Assembly: GCF_003030465.1 (NCBI RefSeq)
Contig: NZ_CP028339.1
Coordinates: 1,984,001-2,048,000 of the forward strand
DNA from: Thauera aromatica K172
Lineage (GTDB): Bacteria > Pseudomonadota > Gammaproteobacteria > Burkholderiales > Rhodocyclaceae
Length of the DNA: 64,000 nucleotides
Direction: 5' to 3'
Below the pieces are notes generated by a model. The model was not told the origin of the DNA and ran no database searches. It saw only the letters and a list, made by a program, of their open reading frames with translations. The stretch's first letter is position 1; the number at the start of each line of letters is the position of its first letter. This document shows, piece after piece, positions 8,792-18,179 of the stretch. The position numbers and the translations under genes are program-made.

Positions 8792-8808
8792 AAAAGCTCA
8801 CAAGCTCT
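8792..8808 (-). repeat. Right terminal inverted repeat of the IS1182-type element
   Basis: It reads AAAAGCTCACAAGCTCT on the plus strand and pairs with 7295-7311. The chromosome resumes at about 8809, in the short 3' flank of the opposing ACS/GNAT gene. A GC-rich imperfect hairpin (about 8825-8850) lies between and may help end that gene's transcript, but no U-run follows it. Confidence 0.7.
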
Positions 8809-8856
8809 GAGGAAAGGATGCTCGCCCCCGGCCCGCATGGCGGGGCCGGGAGGCCC

Positions 8857-11589
8857 TCATTTGGCCGCCGCTTGCGTCGTGGGTGCAGCGCTGGCGGCAG
8901 GCTGCAGGTCGAGTTCGGCGCGCACGATGCCGGACTCGCCCGAGGGGACGAAGCGGAACTCGAGGAACTGCAGCAGCTTGAGCATCGGCTCGTTTTCCGA
9001 CATCACGTCGCCGACGAAGCGGCGGATGCCGCGCTGGCGGGCGTAGTCCATCAGCTTGTTCATCAGCAGCGTGGCGAGGCGCTGGCGCTTGATGTCGGAG
9101 CGGATGACGAGGGCGAACTCGGCGGTGTCGTTGTCCGGATCGGCCACCGCGCGCGCCACGCCGAGCGTTTCCGGCTTGCCGTCGGCATCGATCGCGCTGG
9201 CGATGAAGGCCATTTCGCGGTCGTAGTCGATCTGGGTGAGGCGTGCCATTTCGCGGCGCGGAAACTTCGGGATGTAGTGGAAGAAGCGGTAGGTGAAGTC
9301 CTGCCGCGTCAGCCGCGACAGGAAGTCGTAGTGCGCCGGCTCGTCCTCGGGGCGGATCGGACGCAGCAGGATTTCGCGCCCATCGCGCAGCGCCGCTTTT
9401 TCTTCCAGCGCCTTCGGGTAGGGCTGGATGGCGAGGCGGTATTCCTGGCGCGGCTCGGCCGACAGGCGGATGTGGGCGTCGATCGCCTGCACGCCTTTTT
9501 CATCGGCGAACAGGGGGTTGATGTCGAGCTCGGCGATTTCCGGCAGGTCGACGACGATCTGCGACACCTTGGTCAGGGTCAGCGCGATCGCGTCGCGGTC
9601 GGCCGCCGGCAGATGCGGGCGCGCGTCGAGCAGGGCGGCGGCCTTGGTGCGGTCGATGAGGTCGTGGGCGAGCGGCAGGTTCAACGGCGGCAGGCCGACG
9701 CCGAGGCCGCGGTAGATTTCGAGGGCGCGGCCGCCTTCGCCGAACAGGATCAGCGGCCCGAACAAGGCGTCGGTGGTGACGCCGATGAGCAACTGCCGGG
9801 CATGGCCGCGCAGCACCATGCGCTGCACGGTAAAGCCGCCGATGGTGGCGTCGGGGTGGGTGCTGCCGACGCGCGCCAGCATGCCGTGGGCGGCGGCCTC
9901 GACCGCTTCGGCGGTTTCCAGGTTCAGCGCGATGCCGCCCACGTCCCATTTGCGGCGGATGTCGCGCGACATCACGGTGAGCGCGACCGGCAGGCCGATG
10001 CGCTCGGCGATCCGCCCGGCCTCTTCCGGGGTCGCGGCGAGGTGGGTCTGCACCACCGGGATGCCGTAGGCCTCGAGGATGGCCTTGGAGTCGGCCTCGC
10101 TCAGGCTGGTGCAGCCGGCATCGAGCGCGGCCCGGATCACGCCGCGCGCGCGGGCGACGTCGGGCCTGAACTCGACCGGTTCGGACGGCGGTACCTGGGT
10201 CAGCACTTCCGAGGCGATGCGGTGGTTGAACATGTGGAGGAAGGCGCTCGCCGCATGTTCGGGGGTATCGAAAGTGGCGATGCCGGCATCGACGAACAGG
10301 CGGCGCTCCTCGGCGACGCTTTCGTCGCCGACCCAGCAGGTCATGACGTTGCCGCCGATCTCACGCACGGTCTTGATCACGCTGTGAGCCACGTCCATGC
10401 TCTTGCTCAGGGCGTTGGGTGTGTGCATCAGCAGCACGGCGTCGCCGTCCTGCTCTTCCTGCAGCACCTTGAGCACTTCCTCGTAGCGCGAGGGGGCGGA
10501 GTCGACCTTGATCTCGACCGGATTCTGCCCGTCCCAGTCCGGCGACAGGATCCGGCGCAGGCGGGTTACGGTCTGCTCCTTCAGGGGCGGCATCATGTAG
10601 CCGCTCAGATAGAGGCTGTCCTCGACCATGACTCCGGCGCCGCCGCCGTTACTCACCGCCACCAGGCGATTGCCGCGCAGGGGGCGGGAGCGGAGCACGG
10701 TCTCGACCGCGCCGAACATTTCGTCGAGGTGATCGACGCGCAGGATGCCGGCCCGTCGCAACACGGCGTCATGGACGTCGTCGCTGCTGACGAGGTTGGG
10801 AACGTCGAGGAACAGGGGGTCGGAGACCCCGAGCAGGCGATTGTTGGGTGAGCGCCCGGCCTTGATCGCGACCACCGGCTTGTTGCGCGCGGCGGCGCGG
10901 GCCGCGGCCATGAAGCTGCGGCGCTCGTGGATCGATTCGATGTAGAGCAGGATCGCGCGGGTATCGGAGTCGCTGCCGAGAAAGTCGAGCACTTCGCCGA
11001 AACCGATGTCGAGGCCGTCGCCCAGCGACACGAAATAGGACAGGCCGACTTTCTTGCGCAAGGCCCAGTCGAGCACCATGGTACCGACCGCGTCGCGCTG
11101 CGACACGAAGGCGAGCTTGCCGGGCTGGACCTGGATCTGGGAGAAGGTCGCATTCAGCCCCAGCCCGGGCACCAGGATGCCGAGCGTGCTGCCGCCGAGC
11201 AGACGGATGCCGTGACGCCGGGTGGCTTCGAGGATCGCCACCGAGATCGGGCGGCCGTCGGCGCCGATCGTCGTCGCCAGCTGGTTGGCCATGACGATGA
11301 CCGCGCGCGTGCCGCGTCGGCCGAGCTGCTCGATCAGCTCCGGGATGACCTTGGGCGGGGTGCAGATGATCGCGAGGTCGGGCGTCTGCGGCAGGGCGGC
11401 GACGTTGGGGTAGGTGAGGACGCCGGCTACCGATTCGTACTTCGGATTAACCGGCATGATCGGGCCGGCGAAGGTGCCCGCCAGCAGGTTGCGCATCAGC
11501 ACGTTGCCCATGCGCCGGTGGCGCACGGTGGCCCCGATCACGGCGATGGAGCGCGGATTGAACAGGCTTTGGAGGTGTCGGAAACTCAT
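8857..11589 (-). CDS. Pat-like fusion: NDP-forming acyl-CoA synthetase domains plus C-terminal GNAT acetyltransferase
   Basis: A 910-residue protein. In order: CoA-binding Rossmann domain (FNPRSIAVIGATVRHRRMGN), succinyl-CoA-ligase-like domain (LVAVSNGGGAGVMVEDS), ATP-grasp domain (residues about 490-720), and a GNAT domain (last 160 residues, with FLSRLTRQDFTYRFFHYI and ENEPMLKLLQFLEF). This is the architecture of the protein lysine acetyltransferase Pat/YfiQ, which silences acyl-CoA synthetases by acetylation. An acyl-CoA synthetase activity is the alternative. The usual glycine-rich acetyl-CoA loop of GNAT is altered here (KRQRLATLLM). The ATG at 11589 starts the conserved MSFRHLQ. It lies downstream of the catabolic cluster on the same strand, where a CoA ligase would be a natural target. 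Confidence 0.88.
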   Translation of the reverse strand: MSFRHLQSLFNPRSIAVIGATVRHRRMGNVLMRNLLAGTFAGPIMPVNPKYESVAGVLTYPNVAALPQTPDLAIICTPPKVIPELIEQLGRRGTRAVIVMANQLATTIGADGRPISVAILEATRRHGIRLLGGSTLGILVPGLGLNATFSQIQVQPGKLAFVSQRDAVGTMVLDWALRKKVGLSYFVSLGDGLDIGFGEVLDFLGSDSDTRAILLYIESIHERRSFMAAARAAARNKPVVAIKAGRSPNNRLLGVSDPLFLDVPNLVSSDDVHDAVLRRAGILRVDHLDEMFGAVETVLRSRPLRGNRLVAVSNGGGAGVMVEDSLYLSGYMMPPLKEQTVTRLRRILSPDWDGQNPVEIKVDSAPSRYEEVLKVLQEEQDGDAVLLMHTPNALSKSMDVAHSVIKTVREIGGNVMTCWVGDESVAEERRLFVDAGIATFDTPEHAASAFLHMFNHRIASEVLTQVPPSEPVEFRPDVARARGVIRAALDAGCTSLSEADSKAILEAYGIPVVQTHLAATPEEAGRIAERIGLPVALTVMSRDIRRKWDVGGIALNLETAEAVEAAAHGMLARVGSTHPDATIGGFTVQRMVLRGHARQLLIGVTTDALFGPLILFGEGGRALEIYRGLGVGLPPLNLPLAHDLIDRTKAAALLDARPHLPAADRDAIALTLTKVSQIVVDLPEIAELDINPLFADEKGVQAIDAHIRLSAEPRQEYRLAIQPYPKALEEKAALRDGREILLRPIRPEDEPAHYDFLSRLTRQDFTYRFFHYIPKFPRREMARLTQIDYDREMAFIASAIDADGKPETLGVARAVADPDNDTAEFALVIRSDIKRQRLATLLMNKLMDYARQRGIRRFVGDVMSENEPMLKLLQFLEFRFVPSGESGIVRAELDLQPAASAAPTTQAAAK

Positions 11590-11734
11590 GACCCGCGACC
11601 GAGAATTCAGATGAAATACCAGTGTAATGCACTGGGCGGCATCTGTAAGCATCCCGGGGAGGGGAGCTTGTCCGGTGGCGTGCGCGGGCCGTGGGGCACG
11701 GCGGCGCGGGGCCGCCGTGTGCCTGCGGGGAGTT

Positions 11735-12190
11735 TCAGGCCTGCTGGGCTTCGAGCAGATCGACGCCGTCGGCGGCGAGGAAGCGGCGCAACCGTTCGCG
11801 CAGCGCCGGCGGAATGGTGATGCCGTGCAGGCCGTCGAGTCCGGCGACCACGCGGACCAGGATGGCGCGCATGCGCACCTGTTCGCCGACCCGGCCTTCG
11901 ACCCTGATCGTGAACGACTTGTTACCGAGGCGGGTGACGAGCAGGCTCAGGCACAGAATGTCGCCGATCTTGCTGGGGGCGATGAAGTCGACCTCGATAC
12001 GTGCGGCGGGGACGCCGATGCGATCGTTCATGTGGAGATCGGCAAAGCTCGTGCCCATGCCTTCGATGAACCAGTCCTCGACCAGCTCGTCGATGATGAC
12101 CAGGTATTCGGGGTAAAAGACGATGCCGGCGGGGTCGCAGTGATGGAAGCGGATCAGGTGATTTTTTTCGAACGCGGTGTTGGGGTGCAT
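11735..12190 (-). CDS. 4-hydroxybenzoyl-CoA thioesterase-family hotdog protein
   Basis: A 151-residue single hotdog-fold thioesterase. The motif HHCDPAGIVFYPEYL near residue 17 carries the Asp used by Pseudomonas-type 4-hydroxybenzoyl-CoA thioesterases, so a hydrolase acting on an aromatic or alicyclic acyl-CoA is likely. In aromatic-CoA clusters such enzymes recycle CoA from dead-end thioesters. It lies 137 bp downstream of the TRAP binding protein gene, beyond a probable terminator, and 145 bp upstream of the ACS/GNAT gene. The ribosome site is weak. YbgC-like enzymes are the alternative; the CDPAGIV motif favours the 4-HBT subgroup. Confidence 0.85.
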   Translation of the reverse strand: MHPNTAFEKNHLIRFHHCDPAGIVFYPEYLVIIDELVEDWFIEGMGTSFADLHMNDRIGVPAARIEVDFIAPSKIGDILCLSLLVTRLGNKSFTIRVEGRVGEQVRMRAILVRVVAGLDGLHGITIPPALRERLRRFLAADGVDLLEAQQA

Positions 12191-12225
12191 TGGAAGAGTC
12201 TTGTTGTGGTTGGCGGGAGAGGAGA

Positions 12226-12271
12226 AAAAAGGGGGGAGAAAAGGGGCGACCCCGGGCTACGGGGCCGCCCC
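12226..12271 (-). terminator. Rho-independent terminator after the TRAP binding-protein gene
   Basis: On the minus strand, a GC-rich hairpin (arms GGGGCG and CGCCCC at 12243-12271, with an inner CCCG/CGGG stem) is followed by TTTTC, a C-run and TTTTTT. It lies between dctP-like (12328) and the thioesterase gene (start 12190), so it would reduce read-through into the latter. Confidence 0.65.
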
Positions 12272-12327
12272 GCCGGCATCGCCGCGCGGGCTTATGCCGG
12301 CACTGCCGAGGCCGCTGTGCGCAGCGC

Positions 12328-13362
12328 TTATTGTGCCCGGTGTTTTTCGACCAGCTTGCGTGCTTCGTCCAGCATGGCCTGGCCTGGATAGCCCTTGGCC
12401 GTTACTTCTGTCACCCATTCGGCCGCAATCTTATCGCCGATTCCGCGCCACTTGCTGGTTTCGGATGCGGGAATGGTGTTGAACTGGTTGCCGTTCCTGA
12501 TCGCCACTTCGCGCGAGGGCGCGGCCGAATCGTCCCACGCACGGCCCAGGCGGGCGGAAAGCTCGATCCCCGAGTTGGCGTCGATGACCTGTTTCAGATC
12601 GGCCGGCAGGCTGTCGTACTTGGCCTTGTTCATCGCCACCACGAATACTGCCGAGTACAGTGCCGGTTCGGTTGCAGCCGTTTCGGAATGATAGCGGGTC
12701 AGTTCGTGCAGCTTCATCGATGGCACGATTTCCCATGGCAGCAGGTAGCCGTCGATGACGCCTTTGGAGACTGCCTCCACCACTGCCGGCATCGGCATGC
12801 CGACCGGTGAGGCGCCCATCTCGGCCAGCATCTTGTTGGTCAGACGGGTCGGCGCGCGCATCTTCAGGCCTTTGAAATCCTCCATCGTCTGGATCGGCCG
12901 CTTGCTGTTGTGGGCCTGTCCATTGTCATGGACATGGAAGGCCAGCGGCTTGACCTGGGCAAAGTCCTTTTGCCCATATTTTTCATAGTATTCCCACAGC
13001 GCCCGGCTGGTTGTTTCCGCCTTGTGGGACATGAAGGGCAGCTCGAACACTTCGACCGAGGGGAAGCGGCCCGAGTTGTAGCCCGGCAGGGTCCAGCCGA
13101 TGTCGGCAATGCCGTCGACGACTTGCTGGAACACCTGGGTCGGGGTGCCGCCGATCTGCATCGCCGGGTAGATCTGGCACTTCATGCGGTTGTTCGACTC
13201 GGCTGCGATCTTGTCGCACCAGGGCACCAGCTGCTGATGTCCGAGTGCCGTGGTCGGCCACATGTGCGACACCTTCAGGATGACTTCCTGGGCCGTCGCC
13301 GCCGTCGTGAATAGCGCTGCTGCTGTGGTGACCAGCACTGCGCTCAGGTGCTTTCCTCTCAT
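12328..13362 (-). CDS. TRAP-type (DctP-family) periplasmic solute-binding protein, orphan
   Basis: A 344-residue secreted protein. The signal peptide (MRGKHLSAVLVTTAAALFTT, cleavage near TATA-QEV) is followed by a DctP fold: VILKVSHMWPTTALGHQ at the N-terminus and the hinge region KGLKMRAPTRLTNKMLAEMG with the conserved Arg for a carboxylate ligand. TRAP transporters import organic acids with an Na+ or H+ gradient and need DctQ and DctM membrane subunits. Neither is present in this window. Its place in the CoA cluster suggests an aromatic or alicyclic carboxylate ligand (inference). GAGGAGA lies about 9 bp before the ATG, which decides the start. A terminator follows. Confidence 0.9.
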   Translation of the reverse strand: MRGKHLSAVLVTTAAALFTTAATAQEVILKVSHMWPTTALGHQQLVPWCDKIAAESNNRMKCQIYPAMQIGGTPTQVFQQVVDGIADIGWTLPGYNSGRFPSVEVFELPFMSHKAETTSRALWEYYEKYGQKDFAQVKPLAFHVHDNGQAHNSKRPIQTMEDFKGLKMRAPTRLTNKMLAEMGASPVGMPMPAVVEAVSKGVIDGYLLPWEIVPSMKLHELTRYHSETAATEPALYSAVFVVAMNKAKYDSLPADLKQVIDANSGIELSARLGRAWDDSAAPSREVAIRNGNQFNTIPASETSKWRGIGDKIAAEWVTEVTAKGYPGQAMLDEARKLVEKHRAQ

Positions 13363-13508
13363 GCTTCGCTTCTCCTCACATGCGCCACTTGGTGTGATGC
13401 AGGACGGGTTCCCGTGGCTGTGACCCGCCCTGAAATGACCGGCTTTCTGACCGGCATTTTTGTTCCGATGGTACAGCAATGCAGCGTCAGGATCGGCGCG
13501 AACGAGGC

Positions 13509-14279
13509 TCAGCCGCCGCGGAACACAGGGGGGCGTTTTTCCAGGAAGGCGCGCATGCCTTCTTTCTGGTCCGCGCTTGCGAACAGCAGCTGGAAAGCCT
13601 TGCGCTCGAGCATCAGGGCGGTGTCGAGCGAGGCATCCTGACCGGCAAGGAGGACCTCCTTGATCTGGGCGATGGCAAGCGGTGGCAGGGTGGCGATGTG
13701 GCGGGCCAGTTCGAGGGCACGCGCCTGGACCGCGTCATCGGCCACCACTTCGCTGGCCAGGCCCATCGCCAGGGCTTCGCGCGCGCTCACCGGGAGGCCG
13801 GTGAGGACCATTTTCATCGCCTGGAACTTGCCCACGGCGCGAGTCAGGCGCTGGGTGCCGCCGGCGCCAGGCATGATGCCGACCTTGACTTCGGGCTGGC
13901 AGAAACTCGCGCCTTCTCCGGCGATGATGATGTCGGCGTGCATTGCGAGTTCGCAGCCGCCGCCCCAGGCATAGCCGTTGACCGCGGCGATGACCGGTTT
14001 CGGACAGGCTGCGATCGCCTGCCACAGGCGCTGGGTCTGGCGCAGCATGATCTCGATCGCACCGGCGTCGGCCATTGCGCGGATGTCGGCGCCGGCGGCG
14101 AAGCAGCGCTCGCCGCCGGTGAGGACGATGCAGCGTACTTCGGCCGCCTGGCCGAGACGGTCGAAGTGCTCGGCCAGTGCGCTGCGGACTTCCTGGTTGA
14201 GGGCGTTGCGGGCGTCGGGGCGGTTCAGGCGGACGACGGCGACATCGGGTGTCGGCTGCTCGACCAGTACTACGCTCAT
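13509..14279 (-). CDS. Enoyl-CoA hydratase (crotonase family), canonical active site
   Basis: A 256-residue crotonase. Both catalytic glutamates are present: GGGCELAMHAD and QPEVKVGIMPGAGGTQRL. The oxyanion-hole segment is CFAAGADIRAMAD. It should hydrate a 2-enoyl-CoA to a 3-hydroxyacyl-CoA. It resembles PaaF and BadK-type hydratases of aromatic pathways. It lies downstream of the CoA ligase gene but is separated from it by a probable terminator, so it may have its own promoter. The dctP-like gene follows after 146 bp. The physiological substrate is not known. Confidence 0.9.
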   Translation of the reverse strand: MSVVLVEQPTPDVAVVRLNRPDARNALNQEVRSALAEHFDRLGQAAEVRCIVLTGGERCFAAGADIRAMADAGAIEIMLRQTQRLWQAIAACPKPVIAAVNGYAWGGGCELAMHADIIIAGEGASFCQPEVKVGIMPGAGGTQRLTRAVGKFQAMKMVLTGLPVSAREALAMGLASEVVADDAVQARALELARHIATLPPLAIAQIKEVLLAGQDASLDTALMLERKAFQLLFASADQKEGMRAFLEKRPPVFRGG

Positions 14280-14303
14280 GAGGGACTCCTGAAGCAGGAT
14301 AGG

Positions 14304-14336
14304 GCGAAAAACCGGCAGACGTGAATCAATCTGCCG
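14304..14336 (-). terminator. Rho-independent terminator after the CoA ligase gene
   Basis: Minus strand: a 7-bp perfect stem (CGGCAGA/TCTGCCG, 14313-14336) with a 10-nt loop is followed by GGTTTTTCGC. It sits between the ligase stop (14362) and the hydratase start (14279) and marks the probable end of the five-gene transcript. Confidence 0.7.
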
Positions 14337-14361
14337 CGCACGGGGATTGCTTCACCCTTGT

Positions 14362-15933
14362 TCAGAGGGTCGCCTGCAGCATGTCGCGCAGCCGATATTT
14401 CTGCACCTTGCCGGTGGCCGTGCGTGGTAGCTCTTCGAGGAACTGGATCGTGCGCGGACACTTGTAGATCGACAGCGTGCCGCGCAGGGTCGTCATCACC
14501 GCTTCGCTCAGCTTCTGCTGGCTCGCCGACGGATCCTCGGGGACGATGAACAGGGTCAGCCGGGTCAGACCGTCGTCGTTGGGAACGGCGACCACCACGG
14601 CTTCGGCAATGCCCGGCACGGCCGATGCGCAGCTTTCGATTTCCCCCGGGCTGACCCATTGGCCGGAAATCTTGAGCATGTCGTCGGCACGACCGTTGTG
14701 GTACCAGAAGCCGTCGGCATCGAAGCTGAACATGTCGCCCGGGTAGTACCAGCCATCGCGGAGGGCTTTTTCGGTGGTCTCGGGCAGCTTCCAGTAGCCG
14801 ACGAATTGCGATGCCATGCGGATGGCGATCAGGCCCGGCGTGTCGGGGGTGGTGATCTCGTTGCCCAGCTCGTCGAGCAAGCGGACTTCCGCCCAGGGGA
14901 CGCGCTTGCCGCAGGAGCCGATCCGGTACGCGTCGGGGCGGGCGCACAGGAACAGGAACACGGTTTCCGAGGCGCCGATGCCTTCGGTGATGGGGATGCC
15001 GAAGGTGTCGAGCCATTGCTGGCCGATATTCTCCGGCAGTTTTTCCCCGGCCGAGACGAAGTGGCGGATGTCGCGCATGGCTGCCGATTCGCCCGCACCC
15101 TCGCGCAGCAGGTTGCGGTACATCACCGGGGTGCTGAACAGGATCGTCGGCCGGTGGCGCGCGGCCGTGGCCATGACGCGCTCGGCGTCGGGCCATCCGG
15201 GGGCGACGATGACGGTGGCGCCGCACTGCAGGCCGCCCATCAGGGAATGGCCGAGCGACCAGCCGAAGAACATCTTCGAGGTGGTGAATACCCGGTCCCC
15301 GGGCTTGATGCCAAAATACTCGCGTTCCAGGCGGTCGGCGATCAGCACCGAACGATGGGCGTGCATGACCGCTTTCGGGCGCCCGGTGGTGCCGGACGAA
15401 TACAGCCAGTAGGCGACATCGTCCGGCGCGACCTGAACGGACTCCAGGGTGGCGGCCTGGCCATCGAGGAAGTGCTTGAAGGCGATGATGGCCGGAGCGG
15501 GGGCTTCGTCGCCGCGGACGACGACCTGCGGCGGCTGCTCGAGCTCGCCGGCGATCTGCTGGTATAGGTGGAGGAACTCAGCGTCGATATAGAGCAGACG
15601 GCAGGCGCTGTCCTGGATCACATAGAGGACGTCGCGCGGGGCGAGGCGTACGTTGAGGGCGACCGCGACCGCGCCGATGCGCAGCGTGCCCAGATAGGCC
15701 GCGACCAGTTCGGGAGAGTCGTCCATCAGGAAGAGGACGCGATCGCCCTTGCCGACGCCATGGGCCCGGAGGGCGTTGCCGTGACGGTTGGTTGCGGCAT
15801 CGAGCTCGCGGTAGGTGATCGAGCGCTCTGCGCACAGCATCGCGGTTTGTTCGCCGAGGCCCTGCGCCAGGGGACGGCCGATGATCTCGTCGGCGGCGTT
15901 CATGCTTTGTTGCGGCTGCAGTTGTTCAGACAT
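14362..15933 (-). CDS. Benzoate-CoA-ligase-family aryl/alicyclic acid CoA synthetase
   Basis: A 523-residue AMP-forming acyl-CoA synthetase (ANL superfamily). The ATP-binding P-loop YSSGTTGRPKAVMHAH, the ADSP region (DGWYYPGDMF) and the C-terminal catalytic Lys (PRTATGKVQKY) are intact. Length and motif wording place it with benzoate-, hydroxybenzoate- and 2-aminobenzoate-CoA ligases. It would activate an aromatic or alicyclic acid with ATP and CoA, the entry step of the cluster. It looks close to what I recall of the Thauera 3-hydroxybenzoate-CoA ligase, but I could not compare sequences. GGAG lies 9 bp before the ATG. A terminator follows. Confidence 0.9.
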   Translation of the reverse strand: MSEQLQPQQSMNAADEIIGRPLAQGLGEQTAMLCAERSITYRELDAATNRHGNALRAHGVGKGDRVLFLMDDSPELVAAYLGTLRIGAVAVALNVRLAPRDVLYVIQDSACRLLYIDAEFLHLYQQIAGELEQPPQVVVRGDEAPAPAIIAFKHFLDGQAATLESVQVAPDDVAYWLYSSGTTGRPKAVMHAHRSVLIADRLEREYFGIKPGDRVFTTSKMFFGWSLGHSLMGGLQCGATVIVAPGWPDAERVMATAARHRPTILFSTPVMYRNLLREGAGESAAMRDIRHFVSAGEKLPENIGQQWLDTFGIPITEGIGASETVFLFLCARPDAYRIGSCGKRVPWAEVRLLDELGNEITTPDTPGLIAIRMASQFVGYWKLPETTEKALRDGWYYPGDMFSFDADGFWYHNGRADDMLKISGQWVSPGEIESCASAVPGIAEAVVVAVPNDDGLTRLTLFIVPEDPSASQQKLSEAVMTTLRGTLSIYKCPRTIQFLEELPRTATGKVQKYRLRDMLQATL

Positions 15934-16093
15934 CGTGCTTGCTCCGAATCGCGGTAAATCGCCCCGCTGGGGCGGATGGGGCGGCATAGGGAACCGGGCG
16001 TGCAGTTGACGCTAGGGCACGATCGGGTCCGCTGGCCGGCACCGATGATCCGACCGGGCTGCTCGCTTCGGCGGGCAGGCCCGGCAGGCCTGC

Positions 16094-17260
<1,167 letters not shown>

Positions 17261-17324
17261 TGCACGCTCCACTTGCTTGTTGAGTCATCGGCCGCATTTA
17301 ATGCGGACGGTATATCCGGTCAGG

Positions 17325-18107
17325 TCACATCATTTCGCCGCCGGCGACCGAGATCGACTGGCCGGTGATCGCCTCCGAGCCCGGCAGGCACAGCCAGAGG
17401 ACCGCGTTGGCGACTTCCTGGGGCCGGACCAGGCGGCCCTGGGGGTTGAAGCGGGTCAGTTCGGCCAGCGCTTCGGCCTCGCTGCGCCCGGTCTTGGTCT
17501 GAATGTTCGAGACCGAGTCGCGGACGATGTCGGTGTCGGTGTAGCCGGGGCAGACGGCATTGACGGTAACGTTCTTCCGCGCCGTCTCCAGGGCCAGGGC
17601 CCGGGTCAGGCCGATCACGCCGTGTTTGGCGGCACAGTAGGCACTGACGTAAGGGTAGCCTTTCTGTCCTGCGGTGCTGGTGATGTTGATCACGCGCCCC
17701 CAGCCGGCGGCGAGCATTCCGGGCAGAACGGCCCGGGTGCCGAGAAAGACGCCGGTGAGGTTGACGTCGAGCATCTGCTGCCAGAGTGCGGGGTCGGTCT
17801 TGACGAACGGCGCACTGAGCGCCTGGCCGGCATTGTTGACCAGGATGTCGACCGGGCCGAGGCGTGCCTGCGCTGCGGCAAAGGCGGCTGCGACCGAATC
17901 GGCCTGGGCGACGTCGACGGCTTCGCAGTGCACCTGGCTGAATGCACGCAGCTCCTCTGCCTGCTGTTCCAGCCGGGGAAGGGTTCGCCCCATCAGGGTG
18001 ACGGCGGCGCCCTGTTCCGCCAGGCTGTGGGCGATGGCCGCACCGATACCGCGGCCGCCACCGGTGATCACCGCATGTTTTCCGGAAAGTGCACGACTAT
18101 GCGTCAT
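17325..18107 (-). CDS. Short-chain dehydrogenase (3-hydroxyacyl-CoA dehydrogenase type)
   Basis: A 260-residue classical SDR. It has the nucleotide-binding GGGRGIG near residue 17, the NNAG motif, and the catalytic Ser/Tyr/Lys set (NITSTAGQKGYPYVSAYCAAK). The C-terminal AITGQSISVAGGEMM is the standard SDR ending. In this operon it would oxidise a hydroxyacyl-CoA to the ketoacyl-CoA. The C-terminal loop (SNIQTKTGRSEAEALAELTR) resembles 3-hydroxybutyrate-dehydrogenase-like SDRs. Cofactor: no basic residue follows the first glycine loop strand in a decisive place, though GRT could favour NADP. Confidence 0.88.
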   Translation of the reverse strand: MTHSRALSGKHAVITGGGRGIGAAIAHSLAEQGAAVTLMGRTLPRLEQQAEELRAFSQVHCEAVDVAQADSVAAAFAAAQARLGPVDILVNNAGQALSAPFVKTDPALWQQMLDVNLTGVFLGTRAVLPGMLAAGWGRVINITSTAGQKGYPYVSAYCAAKHGVIGLTRALALETARKNVTVNAVCPGYTDTDIVRDSVSNIQTKTGRSEAEALAELTRFNPQGRLVRPQEVANAVLWLCLPGSEAITGQSISVAGGEMM

Positions 18108-18141
18108 CGGCAGGAGTCCTTGGCAGGGTTGGAGGGCGGCA

Positions 18142-18169
18142 GGCGGGCGCAGTACAGGAGGCGCCCGCC
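18142..18169. other. Strong GC hairpin in the intergenic gap of the catabolic operon
   Basis: A perfect 9-bp inverted repeat, GGCGGGCGC and GCGCCCGCC, with a 10-nt loop in the 72-bp gap between the divergent crotonase gene and the second SDR gene. No U-run follows on either strand, so it is more likely an mRNA-stability or processing element than a terminator. Confidence 0.45.
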
Positions 18170-18179
18170 GTGCCTGGCT

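Larger units (their letters stand above)
7295..8808 (+). mobile_element. IS1182-family insertion sequence, apparently intact
   Basis: An element of about 1.51 kb with one transposase gene. The ends are imperfect inverted repeats: left AGAGTTTGTGAAAATTT from 7295, and right (reverse complement) AGAGCTTGTGAGCTTTT from 8808, matching at 13 of the first 17 positions. The next three bases outward also pair (CCT/AGG), so the repeat could start a few bases further out. No clear target duplication is visible. The left end abuts the lutC stop. The right end leaves 48 bp before the 3' end of the opposing ACS/GNAT gene. About 140 bp of non-coding sequence follows the transposase inside the element. Confidence 0.85.

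Noticed and set aside
8668-8800. A short coding frame after the transposase inside the IS element
   Set aside because: It overlaps the transposase end in another frame, has no ribosome site and no similarity I recognise; it is more likely the non-coding IS tail.
7295-8808. A target-site duplication flanking the IS element
   Set aside because: No direct repeat is visible on the two sides. The flanking CCT/AGG is inverted rather than direct, so it extends the terminal repeat instead.
8779-10851. A very long open frame (690 codons) on the plus strand opposite the ACS/GNAT gene
   Set aside because: It is a GC-rich shadow frame; the minus-strand protein has clear domains over its full length, while the plus-strand translation shows no recognisable motif and starts inside the IS tail.
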